Of a DNA stretch of 64,000 nt, positions 9,256 through 17,956 are shown piece by piece. The notes under the pieces were generated by a model, which saw only the letters and a program-made list of their open reading frames with translations, was not told the origin of the DNA and made no database searches. Source of the stretch: Aliihoeflea sp023389195 (GTDB lineage Bacteria; Pseudomonadota; Alphaproteobacteria; Rhizobiales; Rhizobiaceae). Numbering within the stretch: position 1 is the first letter of the stretch; each line of letters begins with the position of its first letter. The position numbers were made by a program, and so were the translations under genes. The stretch lies in the NCBI GenBank assembly GCA_023389195.1, contig JAEWET010000049.1, positions 24,814-88,813 of the forward strand. The letters run 5' to 3'.

Positions 9256-11271
9256 CTAACGCAGCGTGATCCGCGGCCGGCCCGTCGCCACCGCGCGCAG
9301 GCTCGCCTCGATGAAGGATCGCTGCCCTTCGATCGTCGCGATGCGCAGATCGGTCGCAACGTCGATCTCGACATCGTCGCTGCCGGCACGCCGCGCCGCC
9401 TCTCGCGCGAGGTCACGCAGATGGGCCCGTGCGACCGACAGCGCATCGTCCTCCGAGCGATGATCCGAGATCGTCTCGCCCGCGCTGACGCGGAAAATGC
9501 CTTCCACCGGCTGGGTGACGACCGCTTCGGCGCTGACGCGCACCTGGCCCACCACCGCACCGATCGCATTCGCCACGTCGGCATCTTCCGGCACGACGCA
9601 GCCCTGCCCGACCAGCGCCGGCAGCCCGGCATAGTGCAGGCCGGCCGATGCGCCGAGGCCGATCACTTGCCGGTCGAGACCGACCGCCAGCCTTGCAATC
9701 CCTGCCTTGCCGTCGAGCGCCCGCTGAACCAGCGGCCCTGCCACGATCGCCGCGCCGTCGAGCCCGTCATCGGCGAGGGCCGATTCCAGCATCAGTTCGG
9801 CCGAGCGTCGCGTCACCGCATCGAGCACGCGCTGGGAAATCTCTTCCGCACTGACCGCGATCGGCTGCCCGCGCCCGTCGCGCCGCCGCGCCACGAGTTC
9901 CGCGCCGAGCCGGGCGGCGCGCTCGTCCCAATTGTCCTGCCTTCCAAGCACGTGGGCGGCATCGGAGGGGGTGAAGCCGCATAGATGAACGAGGCCGCGC
10001 GCGACGAGGCGCTGCAGCGTCGCGGATTGCGCGGTCGACGTCAGCAACTGGTCGAGCGGCAACGGCGTCGCCGTCACTTTCTCGTAAAGCCGCGCTTCGG
10101 CCGTCGAGAGCCCGGCTGCCAGCCGATCCGGGACGCCGGTTCGCACCGCAAAACGACCATCCATGCGGCCGGGATTGGCGGCGCGGAGTTGGCGTTCCAG
10201 CGTCTCGGCGATAGCCGCGCCATGCTGATGCGCGGCGAGGGACAGCGGTACGAGGCGGCGGGGGCCGAGCAGGATCGCCGGATCGAGCCCGCCATCGGCG
10301 ATCATCACTTCCGAATCGCCGCCCAGCCCGAAGGTGCGCATCGCCACGGCCTCGACCATCGTCCGAAACCCGCCCACCGTCGCGCCTTCCGGGTCGAGCC
10401 GCGGAACGCCCTTGTCGAGGATTGCTATATCGGTCGTCGTGCCGCCGATGTCGGAGACGACGGCATCTTCCAGCCCCGTCAAATGACGCGCGCCGACGAT
10501 GCTTGCGGCGGGTCCCGACAGGATCGTCTCGATCGGTCGCTGACGCGCGAAGCGTGCGGAGACGAGCGCGCCGTCACCGCGCACGACCATCAGCGGGGCG
10601 TCGATGCCGCGATCGTCGAGAAAGCCTTCCGTGGCGGCGATCAGGCGGTCGATCATCGAGATCAGCCGGGCATTCAGAAGCGTCGTCAGGGCGCGGCGGG
10701 GGCCGCCGAGTTTGGAGGAGAGTTCGTGAGATGTGGTTACCGGCAGGCCCGTCCGTTCCCGGATCAGGTCGCGGGCCAGTATCTCATGCTTCGGATTGCG
10801 GGTGGAAAAGTAGCCGCAGACGGCGAGGCCGGAAACGCTCGTCGCCAGTTCCGGCAGGGCTTCTTCCAACCCGGACAGGTCGAGCTTCGCCTCGTTTCCG
10901 TGGACGTCGTGGCCGCCGGGGACGAAAATCACCGGATCGGAGCCGAGGGCGGTTTTGAGGCCATCTTTATCGAGATCGGTTTCGGAGAAGCCGATCATTA
11001 CCAGACCGACCCGACCGCCCTGACCCTCGACGAGGGCGTTGGTGGCGAGGGTGGTGGACATAGACACCAGGCGGATCGCTCTTGGTGAGATGCCGGCCAG
11101 CGCGATGACGCGGTCGGCGGCCTCGGCGATGCCAACGGCGAGGTCGTGCCGCGTCGTCAGCGCCTTCGCCTTGGCGACGACGCCGCGCTCCTCGCTGAAG
11201 AGCACGGCGTCGGTGTAGGTGCCGCCCGTATCGAAACCCAGATAGAGCGGCGCGTCGTCAGTTCCGGCCAT
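9256..11271 (-). CDS. Hydantoinase/oxoprolinase family protein (HyuA-like)
   Basis: This 671-residue ASKHA-type protein resembles HyuA, the ATP-dependent hydantoinase/acetone carboxylase beta-like subunit. The N-terminal phosphate-binding element is LGFDTGGTYTDAVLF (about residues 12-26), and the second is SDIGGTTTDIAIL in the middle of the protein. HyuA proteins usually work with a HyuB partner encoded next to them. None is visible here: the neighbours are glcB and a DUF1236 gene. The substrate therefore cannot be stated. The ATG at 11271 gives MAGTDDAPLYLGFDTGG, appropriately close to the first motif. Confidence 0.85.
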   Translation of the reverse strand: MAGTDDAPLYLGFDTGGTYTDAVLFSEERGVVAKAKALTTRHDLAVGIAEAADRVIALAGISPRAIRLVSMSTTLATNALVEGQGGRVGLVMIGFSETDLDKDGLKTALGSDPVIFVPGGHDVHGNEAKLDLSGLEEALPELATSVSGLAVCGYFSTRNPKHEILARDLIRERTGLPVTTSHELSSKLGGPRRALTTLLNARLISMIDRLIAATEGFLDDRGIDAPLMVVRGDGALVSARFARQRPIETILSGPAASIVGARHLTGLEDAVVSDIGGTTTDIAILDKGVPRLDPEGATVGGFRTMVEAVAMRTFGLGGDSEVMIADGGLDPAILLGPRRLVPLSLAAHQHGAAIAETLERQLRAANPGRMDGRFAVRTGVPDRLAAGLSTAEARLYEKVTATPLPLDQLLTSTAQSATLQRLVARGLVHLCGFTPSDAAHVLGRQDNWDERAARLGAELVARRRDGRGQPIAVSAEEISQRVLDAVTRRSAELMLESALADDGLDGAAIVAGPLVQRALDGKAGIARLAVGLDRQVIGLGASAGLHYAGLPALVGQGCVVPEDADVANAIGAVVGQVRVSAEAVVTQPVEGIFRVSAGETISDHRSEDDALSVARAHLRDLAREAARRAGSDDVEIDVATDLRIATIEGQRSFIEASLRAVATGRPRITLR

Positions 11272-11330
11272 GGAGATCGTCCGTTGAAGACGATCTCCTT
11301 AACGCGGCCGGTTCGGCCAGGAAAGGCCGA

Positions 11331-11951
11331 TTACTCGACCCAGATGACCTCACGCGTGCCGCGTTCGACCACGATCGGGCCCTGCTCGGTGTAGACGTAG
11401 CCGTAATACGGGTCTTCCGGCACCTCGATGATCTGGACGTCGGCCGGCAGGATCGCGCCGGTCGAAATCTCGGCGTCGATGACGACCGGATCAGCCGGGT
11501 TCTCGGTGATGTAGGTCACGGTGCGCTCCGGCACGACGTAGCCGGGCGAATAGACGACCTCGCGGCTCTCATATTCGACCAGGACCGGGCGGCCGTTGAC
11601 GTAGATGTAGCCATATTCCGGGCTGTTGGGCACCTGCACGACTTCGACCTCGGCCGGGATCACGGCGCCGGCCGCGATTTCGCCTTCATAGGTGACGGTC
11701 GGAACCGGATTGTCGACGACATAGCCGACGACCTCGTCCGGAACAGCCGTTTCCGCGCCGATCACGGCACCGGCGAAACCGCCGACGATCGCGCCGATCG
11801 GGCCGCCGACGACCGCACCGGCAACGGCACCCGTCGTGCCGCCAGCCGTCGCGCCGAAGCCGCGGGCCGAATCATCGTTGGAAGCCTGGGCGTGCGCGGC
11901 ACCGACCGACAAGGCGGCGATGGCAGCGGTCGCAAGAAGGAACTTACGCAT
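11331..11951 (-). CDS. Exported DUF1236 protein with glycine zipper and two repeats
   Basis: The 206-residue product starts at the ATG at 11951, preceded by AAAGGAG. It has a signal peptide (MRKFLLATAAIAALSVGAAH, cleavage near residues 20-24). A glycine/alanine zipper follows at about 33-65 (GAVAGAVVGGPIGAIVGG). Two related repeats of roughly 65 residues come next, each with a VIPAEV/ILPADV core, EYGYIYVNGRPVLVE / YYGYVYTEQGPIVVE, and an ending REVVY / REVIWVE. This repeat is DUF1236, common in rhizobial envelope proteins of unknown function. A stress-type promoter is possible: GGAAC at 12061-12057 is followed after 16 nt by CATT, one base from the EcfG consensus. Confidence 0.85.
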   Translation of the reverse strand: MRKFLLATAAIAALSVGAAHAQASNDDSARGFGATAGGTTGAVAGAVVGGPIGAIVGGFAGAVIGAETAVPDEVVGYVVDNPVPTVTYEGEIAAGAVIPAEVEVVQVPNSPEYGYIYVNGRPVLVEYESREVVYSPGYVVPERTVTYITENPADPVVIDAEISTGAILPADVQIIEVPEDPYYGYVYTEQGPIVVERGTREVIWVE

Positions 11952-12112
11952 AATGGGTACTCCTTTGATGGTGGCGCGATCCCCTTCTCCAAGGCGTCCG
12001 CGCCGCAAACGTTCAGTGACGTCCCTCGGCTTCAAAAATGCGTGAGGGCGAGGTGCGTTCCCCTCAAATGACATCACGGAACGTAACAAAGGAGCCGCCG
12101 AGCGATAGCGGA

Positions 12113-12298
12113 TCACCCGTCGAGCATATCGCGCTGGTCCTCTGTCAGCGGCTTTATTCCCGGGGCGGCCGGTGTGGCGGGTGTGGCCGGTGCGACAAGC
12201 GCTGCGGGCGCCACCGTAGCCGTGGGTACGGGCGGCGGGCCGGCATCGAAGGTCGAGCAAGCGGGAAGGGCGAGGATGGGAAGGAGCCAGATGCGCAT
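12113..12298 (-). CDS. Small proline/alanine-rich putative lipoprotein
   Basis: A 61-residue ORF begins MRIWLLPILALPACSTFDAG. The short charged-hydrophobic leader and the LPAC lipobox-like site suggest a lipoprotein, although proline at the -2 position is not typical. The mature part is almost entirely A, P, T and V (PVPTATVAPAALVAPATPAT) and ends TEDQRDMLDG. I do not recognise the family. It lies between the DUF1236 gene and the cysteine-rich ORF on the same strand. An upstream in-frame ATG would add 18 residues and spoil the signal. Confidence 0.5.
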   Translation of the reverse strand: MRIWLLPILALPACSTFDAGPPPVPTATVAPAALVAPATPATPAAPGIKPLTEDQRDMLDG

Positions 12299-12386
12299 CG
12301 GCCAGCCCTGCCCTGCGATCGTGGCGCAGTTGGGGTGACGAGCGGCGCGCATCGAAATCGGTCTTTGTCCTCATCTCCTCTCCTCA

Positions 12387-12689
12387 TCACCATGGCACTT
12401 CGTTCCGCCATGTGCCCGGGTTCGACACATGGTTCAACATGCGCACCTCCTCGCCGCGTTCGGGGGTGTCGCAGCAGGGCGGGAAAATGCGGCCCATATG
12501 GGCGAGCGCATCGGTCGGCCGCAGCGGCCCGACGCAGCGCCGCGCGCGCCGGCGGACCGACCATTTGCAACTCGCCATCAGGCCGAGCCAGGTCGCCGCG
12601 TGGCGGCAATTCGCCTGCAGGATCGCGTCGATCTGAGCGCGCTCTTCGCGAGGCTGGTGCGATGGGGGCCCCTCTGTCCTGCCGGACAT
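12387..12689 (-). CDS. Small cysteine-rich hypothetical protein whose 5' end lies in a repeat
   Basis: The reading frame from about 12630 down to the stop at 12387 has strong G/C third positions (roughly nine of ten), typical of real genes here, and encodes ILQANCRHAATWLGLMASCK, RRARRCVGPL and IFPPCCDTPERG, with six cysteines in some 80 residues. The only upstream ATG in frame (12689, MSGRTEGPP) lies inside a family B repeat arm. The natural start may have been lost or replaced when the repeat arrived. I do not recognise the family; clustered cysteines could bind metal, but no standard spacing is seen. It could be an active short gene or a 5'-truncated remnant. Confidence 0.5.
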   Translation of the reverse strand: MSGRTEGPPSHQPREERAQIDAILQANCRHAATWLGLMASCKWSVRRRARRCVGPLRPTDALAHMGRIFPPCCDTPERGEEVRMLNHVSNPGTWRNEVPW

Positions 12690-12713
12690 CTCCCCCCGCG
12701 AGGGGGGAGATCA
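12665..12713. repeat. Family B repeat, single arm
   Basis: One arm only: CCCCTCT, then GTCC-TGCC-GGAC (perfect small stem), then ATCTCCCCCC...GGGGGGAGAT. It overlaps the 5' end of the cysteine-rich ORF and supplies its only in-frame ATG. A family C arm in the same orientation follows about 25 bases later. Confidence 0.8.
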
Positions 12714-12737
12714 TGCTCGGTGAGCGTTCGCGCAAGG

Positions 12738-12797
12738 CCCCCCTCTCCGTCTCGGGCTGCGCCCGAGCCACCTCTCCCCCGCAAGCGGGGGCGAGGA
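12738..12797. repeat. Family C repeat, single arm
   Basis: The arm reads CCCCCTCTCC, then a hairpin CTCGGGC-TGC-GCCCGAG, then CCTCTCCCCC-GCAA-GCGGGGGCGAGG. The two-hairpin layout is the same as family B but the stems are different. It lies just downstream of the lepA stop codon (12806 on the minus strand) and may act as the 3' end of the lepA transcript, though it lacks a U-run. Confidence 0.8.
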
Positions 12798-12805
12798 AAG
12801 GCGCT

Positions 12806-14614
12806 TTAGCCGTCGCCCATTTTGAGGGCTTCGATGAAGGCGGCCTGGGGGATTTCCACCTTGCCGAACTGACGCATGCGCTTCTTGCCTTCCTTCTGCT
12901 TTTCCAGAAGTTTGCGCTTGCGGGTCACGTCGCCGCCGTAGCACTTGGCCGTCACGTCCTTGCGCAGCGCCGAGATCGTCTCGCGGGCGATCACCTTGCC
13001 GCCGATCGCCGCCTGGATCGGGATCTTGAACATGTGCTTGGGGATCAGGTCCTTCAGCTTTTCGCACATGGCGCGGCCGCGCTTTTCGGCCGCCGAGCGG
13101 TGGACGAGCATGGAGAGGGCGTCGACGGGTTCGTCGTTGACGAGGATCGACATCTTGACGAGGTCGCCCTCGCGGTAGTCGGTCAACTGATAGTCGAAGG
13201 AGGCGTAGCCCTTGGAAATCGACTTCAGGCGGTCGTAGAAATCGAAGACGACCTCGTTCAGCGGCAGATCGTAGGTAACCATGGCGCGCTTACCGACATA
13301 GGACAGGTCGACCTGGACGCCGCGGCGCTCCTGGCACAGCTTGAGGATCGCGCCGAGATAGTCGTCCGGGGTCAGGATCGTCGCCTTGATCCACGGCTCC
13401 TGGATGCCAGCGATCTTCACCACGTCCGGCATGTCGGCCGGGTTGTGGAGCTCGATTTCCGAGCCGTCATTCATGGCGAGCTTGTAGACGACCGACGGCG
13501 CGGTCGCGATCAGGTCGAGGTCGAACTCGCGCTCCAGACGCTCCTGGATGATTTCCAGGTGGAGGAGGCCGAGGAAGCCGCAACGGAAGCCGAAACCCAG
13601 GGCAGCGCTGGTTTCCATTTCGAACGAGAACGACGCGTCGTTGAGGCGCAGCTTGCCCATGGCGGCGCGCAAATCCTCGAAATCGGCGGCGTCGACGGGG
13701 AAGAGGCCGCAGAAGACCACCGGCTGCGCCGGCTTGAAGCCCGGGAGCGGGGTGGCGGTCGGCTTGCGGTCGTCGGTGATGGTGTCGCCGACGCGGGTGT
13801 CGGCCACTTCCTTGATCGAGGCGGTGATGAAGCCGAGCTCGCCGGGGCCCAGATCATCCACCATCACCATCTTGGGCGTGATGACGCCGACGCGGTCGAC
13901 CGTGTAGCGCGCGTTCGTGCCCATCATGCGGATTTGCTGGCCCTTCCTCAGCCGGCCGTCGATGATGCGCACCAGGACGATGACGCCGAGATAGGCGTCG
14001 TACCAGCTATCGACCAGCATGGCCTTCAGCGGCGCGGTCTCGTCGCCTTCCTTCGGCGGCGGCAGCTTGGTGACGATCGCCTCCAGCACGTCCTCAATGC
14101 CGATGCCGGTCTTGGCCGAGATCATCACCGCATCGGACGCGTCGAGGCCGATCACCTCCTCGACCTGCTCCTTGATGCGCTCGGGCTCGGCGGCGGGCAG
14201 GTCGATCTTGTTCAGGACGACCACGATCTCGTGGTTGGCGTCGATCGCCTGGTAGACGTTCGCCAGAGTCTGCGCCTCGACGCCCTGTGAGGCGTCGACG
14301 ACGAGGAGCGAGCCCTCGCAGGCGCGAAGCGAGCGCGAAACCTCGTAGGCGAAGTCGACATGGCCGGGCGTGTCGATCAGGTTCAGCACATAGTGCTCGC
14401 CATCCTTGGCGTCATATTCCAGCCGGACGGTGTTGGCCTTGATGGTGATGCCGCGCTCGCGCTCGATGTCCATCGCATCGAGCACCTGCTCCTTCATCTC
14501 CCGGACCTCGAGCGAGCCGGTCATCTGGATCAGCCGGTCGGCAAGCGTCGACTTGCCGTGGTCGATATGGGCGACAATGGAGAAATTGCGGATCTTGGAA
14601 AGGGGCGTCTTCAT
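12806..14614 (-). CDS. lepA: Elongation factor 4 (LepA)
   Basis: This is a 602-residue ribosome-dependent translational GTPase (E. coli 599). G-motifs are AHIDHGKST (G1, about 15-23), DTPGHVDF (G3) and NKIDLP (G4). The C-terminal half has the LepA-specific ending with AKCYGGDVTRKRKLLEKQKEG, written here only in part, and KKRMRQFGKVEIPQAAF. EF4 remodels stalled ribosomes and influences initiation. It is monocistronic, transcribed away from the methyltransferase remnant, with about 209 bp between the two. Confidence 0.97.
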   Translation of the reverse strand: MKTPLSKIRNFSIVAHIDHGKSTLADRLIQMTGSLEVREMKEQVLDAMDIERERGITIKANTVRLEYDAKDGEHYVLNLIDTPGHVDFAYEVSRSLRACEGSLLVVDASQGVEAQTLANVYQAIDANHEIVVVLNKIDLPAAEPERIKEQVEEVIGLDASDAVMISAKTGIGIEDVLEAIVTKLPPPKEGDETAPLKAMLVDSWYDAYLGVIVLVRIIDGRLRKGQQIRMMGTNARYTVDRVGVITPKMVMVDDLGPGELGFITASIKEVADTRVGDTITDDRKPTATPLPGFKPAQPVVFCGLFPVDAADFEDLRAAMGKLRLNDASFSFEMETSAALGFGFRCGFLGLLHLEIIQERLEREFDLDLIATAPSVVYKLAMNDGSEIELHNPADMPDVVKIAGIQEPWIKATILTPDDYLGAILKLCQERRGVQVDLSYVGKRAMVTYDLPLNEVVFDFYDRLKSISKGYASFDYQLTDYREGDLVKMSILVNDEPVDALSMLVHRSAAEKRGRAMCEKLKDLIPKHMFKIPIQAAIGGKVIARETISALRKDVTAKCYGGDVTRKRKLLEKQKEGKKRMRQFGKVEIPQAAFIEALKMGDG

Positions 14615-14823
14615 GAGCCGCGCTTTAGCAGGGCGGCGGGGGGTTCACAAGCGCGGCGGATGACGCGGGCGGGACGTTCGGGACGATGTCCGTACTCTTT
14701 TTGGTTGCCTTTTTCGAATATGCAACTTTAACTGAGCGCTCGACGGGACGGGCAGCAAACCGGCGTTGCAATGGGGTAACTCTTTGCGCGGTGATTGCGT
14801 GCGCCCTCATTCGGGAGGGGCGC

Positions 14824-15513
14824 TTGGAGGTCGAGACTTTCATCTCACGCTGGACGGACCGCGATGGCGGCGCCGAGCGCGCCAACTACCAGATGTACCT
14901 GTCCGAGTTCTGCGACGCCATCGGCGTGTCCCGCCCCGAGGTGACGGTGATGGAGCCGCTGCGCGCCGACTGGCAAAAGGCGCTGACCAAGGCGGAAGAC
15001 GCCAAGGAAAGCGGCGACGAGAAGAAGGCCGTCGACATCGTGCGCGGGTTTCACCACCAGCTCTGCGCGACGCGCGTGCTCGACCCGGCCTGCGGGACGG
15101 GCAATTTCCTCTATGTCAGCCTCGAACTGATGAAGAAGTTCGAGGGCGAGGTGCTGGAGACGCTGGCGCGGCTCGGCGTGCCGGAATCGCTCGGGCTGGA
15201 ACGTGAAACGGTCGACCCGCACCAGTTCCTCGGGCTCGAACTCAATACGCGCGCAGCGGCGATCGCCGAACTGGTCGTCTGGATCGGCTATCTGCAGCAG
15301 CACTATCGCACCCGCGACGGGCATCCGGCCGAGCCAATCCTGAAAGCCTTCAAGAACATCAATTTCGGCCGCCGCGAGGGCTATGACGCGGTGCTGACCT
15401 GGGACGGCTACCCGGTGCCGACCGTGGCGGAACAGGACGGCAAGCGCGTCGAAACCTATGGGCGCGTGACCGCTTTGGCCGATGGCCGCTTCGCGGCGCG
15501 ACGGGCGGCGTAG
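14824..15513 (+). pseudogene. Remnant of a large class I SAM-dependent DNA N6-methyltransferase
   Basis: The frame encodes pieces of the large (about 1,000-residue) adenine methyltransferases related to MmeI/type IIG-like enzymes. It opens with an N-terminal module (FISRWTDRDGGAERANYQMY, FCDAIGVSRPE), then jumps to the catalytic region: LDPACGTGNFLYVSLELM is SAM motif I, and DPHQFLGLELNTRAAAIAEL and VWIGYLQQHYRTR follow. The NPPY/DPPY catalytic motif and all downstream target-recognition sequence are missing; the frame ends after VLTWDGYPVP plus a short unrelated tail. The likely start is TTG at 14824 with GGGAGGGG just upstream. I read it as internally deleted and 3'-truncated, hence inactive. 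No restriction or other defence partner is adjacent. Confidence 0.75.
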
Positions 15514-15702
15514 GGCATGGTGCAGACACGCGGTTTCGGCACACCATAAAGTATCAATGCGATATATTTCGTGCCGCATGGGTTGTCAGGCCGTCCAGCG
15601 GGGGTTAGGTTTCGGCCAAACAAACCGCAGAGACGTTTTCGTTGAGCCGTGATCTTTTCGAGATCGCGGGCGCGGCCCATTTTGTCTTAATCCTATCCAG
15701 TG

Positions 15703-15716
15703 CCGATCGCGATCGG
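15703..15716. promoter_or_regulatory. Perfect 14-bp palindrome before proV, candidate operator
   Basis: CCGATCGCGATCGG is fully self-complementary and lies 14 bp before the preferred proV start at 15731. A regulator of osmoprotectant uptake could bind there, but no regulator gene is adjacent and short GC-rich palindromes arise by chance, so this is only a candidate. Confidence 0.3.
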
Positions 15717-15730
15717 TGGAAAGAGATGTT

Positions 15731-16927
15731 TTGCAGGACCAAGCGAATATCAAGGTAGAGGCCAGATCAATCTTCAAGGTATTTGGCCAGAATCCGGACG
15801 AGGCGCTCGGCCTGCTGCGCGACGGCCAGACGAAAGAAGAGATTTTCGCGGCGACGGGCAACACGATCGGGGTGCAGGACGCATCGTTCGAGGTCGGCGA
15901 GGGCCAGATCTTCGTCGTGATGGGGCTTTCGGGGTCGGGCAAGTCGACGCTGGTGCGGATGATCAATGGTTTGATCGCGCCGACATTGGGACAGATGCTG
16001 ATCGACGGAACCGACGTCGCCAATTGCGCGCCCAAGGTGCTGCGCGACGTGCGCCGCTCGAAGATCGCGATGGTGTTCCAGCATTTCGCGCTGTTTCCGC
16101 ACATGACCGTCGCGGACAACGTTTCCTATGGTTTGAAGATCAAGGGCATCGGTGCGGACGAGCGGCGTCGCAAGGCCGAGGAGGCGCTGGCGCAGGTGAG
16201 CCTCGGCGCCTATGCCGACAGCTATCCCGGCGAGCTTTCGGGCGGAATGCAGCAGCGCGTCGGGCTTGCCCGCGGGCTCGCGTCCGAAGCTGAAATCCTT
16301 CTGATGGACGAGCCGTTTTCGGCGCTCGACCCGCTGATCCGCCGCGACATGCAGGAAGAACTGCTGGAGCTCCAGCGCTCCCTCAAGAAGACCATCATCT
16401 TCATTACCCACGACCTCAACGAGGCGCTGATCCTCGGTGATCGTATTGCGATCATGAAGGATGGCCGCTTCGTGCAGGTCGGCACGGCGGAAGAAATCGT
16501 CGACCGGCCGGCGGACGACTATGTCGCCGCCTTTACTTCCGACATCGACCGCTCGCGCGTCTTCACCGCCGGCAGCGTCGCCGCGCCGGCCGAGGCGCTC
16601 GACATCCGCACCGACACGGCCGAGACGGCCATCGCGCGGATGGAAGCGCTGGGGCGCGACGCGCTGCACGTCACCGAGGGCGATGCGATCATCGGAATCG
16701 TCGCCTATCGCGACCTGTCCGCCTCGCTGCGCGAGAATGGCGGCGCGCTCCAGGATGCGCTGGTGACCGACTTTCCGAAGGTCGGGCGCACGACGCAGCT
16801 CTTCGAGCTCTACCCGCTCGCCGAAAGCGGCCTGCCGATCGCCGTCACCGACCGCAAGGGCAAGCTGATGGGCGTCGTCGCCCCGCAGGACGTCTTTGCC
16901 AAGCTCGCCACGCCGGTCGCCGCTTAA
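15731..16927 (+). CDS. proV: Glycine betaine/proline ABC transporter, ATP-binding protein
   Basis: This is the ATPase of a ProU/OpuA-type osmoprotectant importer. Walker A is GLSGSGKSTLVR, the ABC signature LSGGMQQRVGLARG, and Walker B LLMDEPFSALDP. The N-terminal extension with FKVFGQNPDEAL is typical of ProV/OpuAA, and a C-terminal CBS-like region of about 120 residues, which senses ionic strength in OpuA, follows the ATPase. Two starts are possible: GTG at 15716 (403 residues) has no ribosome site, while TTG at 15731 (398 residues) is preceded by GGAAAGAG six bases upstream, so I prefer TTG. It is first of three genes proV-proW-proX. Confidence 0.93.
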   Translation: MQDQANIKVEARSIFKVFGQNPDEALGLLRDGQTKEEIFAATGNTIGVQDASFEVGEGQIFVVMGLSGSGKSTLVRMINGLIAPTLGQMLIDGTDVANCAPKVLRDVRRSKIAMVFQHFALFPHMTVADNVSYGLKIKGIGADERRRKAEEALAQVSLGAYADSYPGELSGGMQQRVGLARGLASEAEILLMDEPFSALDPLIRRDMQEELLELQRSLKKTIIFITHDLNEALILGDRIAIMKDGRFVQVGTAEEIVDRPADDYVAAFTSDIDRSRVFTAGSVAAPAEALDIRTDTAETAIARMEALGRDALHVTEGDAIIGIVAYRDLSASLRENGGALQDALVTDFPKVGRTTQLFELYPLAESGLPIAVTDRKGKLMGVVAPQDVFAKLATPVAA

Positions 16928-16959
16928 TCCATCCGCTTGCATTTTCGAAAGGAGGCGCT

Positions 16960-17880
16960 GTGTTCAGCCCTTCCGACATACTCACCATTCCGCTGGCCGA
17001 TTGGGTCAACAGCCTCGTGCGCGACTGGCTCGTGCCCAATTTCCGGCCGTTCTTCCGCTCGTTGCAATGGCCGATCACGCAGGTCCTGAACGGCCTCGAC
17101 GGCTTTCTCAACGCCGTTCCGATGCTGCTCTTCACCGCCGTTCTGGCGTTCATCGCCTGGCGCACGGCGGGCCGGGGCGTCGCGATCTTCACGCTGATCG
17201 CGCTCGCCTTCATCGACATGATCGGGCTTTGGCCCGAGACGATGACCACGCTGTCGATGGTCATCACGTCGGTTCTGTTCTGTACGGTGATCGGCATTCC
17301 GGTCGGCATCCTCGCCGCCGGCAGCGACCGTTTCCAGGCCGTGCTACGTCCGGTGCTCGACATCATGCAGACGATCCCGTCCTTCGTCTATCTGGTGCCG
17401 ATCGTGATGCTGTTCGGCGTCGGCATGGTGCCGGGCATCATCGCCACCATCATCTTCGCGCTGCCGCCGATCGTGCGGCTGACCAATCTCGGCATCCGCA
17501 ACGTGCGCGAGGATCTGGTCGAGGCGGCGCAATCCTTCGGCTCGACACGCTGGCAGATGCTGTGGGACGTGCAGTTTCCGCTCGCGCTGCGCACCATCAT
17601 GGCGGGGCTCAACCAGACGCTGATGCTGGCGCTGTCGATGGTCGTCATCGCCGCGCTGATCGGCGCCGGCGGGCTCGGCCTCACCGTCTTCACCGGCCTT
17701 GGCCGGCTGGACGTGGGTGGAGCCACGGCGGGCGGGGTCGGCATCGTGCTGCTGGCGATCATCCTCGACCGCATCACGCAGTCGCTCGGCGAGCCGGCGC
17801 GCATGAAGAAGACGTCGCTGCGCGCCACCTTCGCCAACCTCTTTTCCTCCGCCCGCGCGACGCGGGCGAAGGAAGCCTGA
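16960..17880 (+). CDS. proW: Glycine betaine/proline ABC transporter, permease
   Basis: This is a 306-residue inner-membrane permease. The start is GTG at 16960 with AAAGGAGG eight bases upstream, 32 bp after proV. About six hydrophobic spans are visible, with the EAA loop EAAQSFGSTRWQMLWDVQFP that contacts the ATPase, and GLNQTLMLALSMVVIAALIG characteristic of ProW/OpuAB permeases. The preceding segment WLVPNFRPFFRSLQWPITQV is also family-typical. It works with ProV and ProX. Confidence 0.94.
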   Translation: MFSPSDILTIPLADWVNSLVRDWLVPNFRPFFRSLQWPITQVLNGLDGFLNAVPMLLFTAVLAFIAWRTAGRGVAIFTLIALAFIDMIGLWPETMTTLSMVITSVLFCTVIGIPVGILAAGSDRFQAVLRPVLDIMQTIPSFVYLVPIVMLFGVGMVPGIIATIIFALPPIVRLTNLGIRNVREDLVEAAQSFGSTRWQMLWDVQFPLALRTIMAGLNQTLMLALSMVVIAALIGAGGLGLTVFTGLGRLDVGGATAGGVGIVLLAIILDRITQSLGEPARMKKTSLRATFANLFSSARATRAKEA

Positions 17881-17956
17881 CGGCCGGTCGATCCGGACCG
17901 GTCCGCAAAGTCCTGCCTTCGCAGGCATACCTGAAATGCAAAAGGAGACTTCACCC

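Noticed and set aside
6899..9259. Long plus-strand open frame opposite glcB (786 codons)
   Set aside because: The minus strand encodes full-length malate synthase G with all motifs; the opposite frame has no recognisable domains and arises from high GC at third positions.
12038..14290. Long plus-strand open frame opposite lepA (750 codons)
   Set aside because: It is antisense to a clear LepA and runs through repeats at its 5' end.
14686..14823. Extra N-terminal 46 codons of the methyltransferase remnant
   Set aside because: The translated segment has no family similarity and lacks a ribosome site; TTG at 14824 with GGGAGGGG upstream fits the known N-terminus better.
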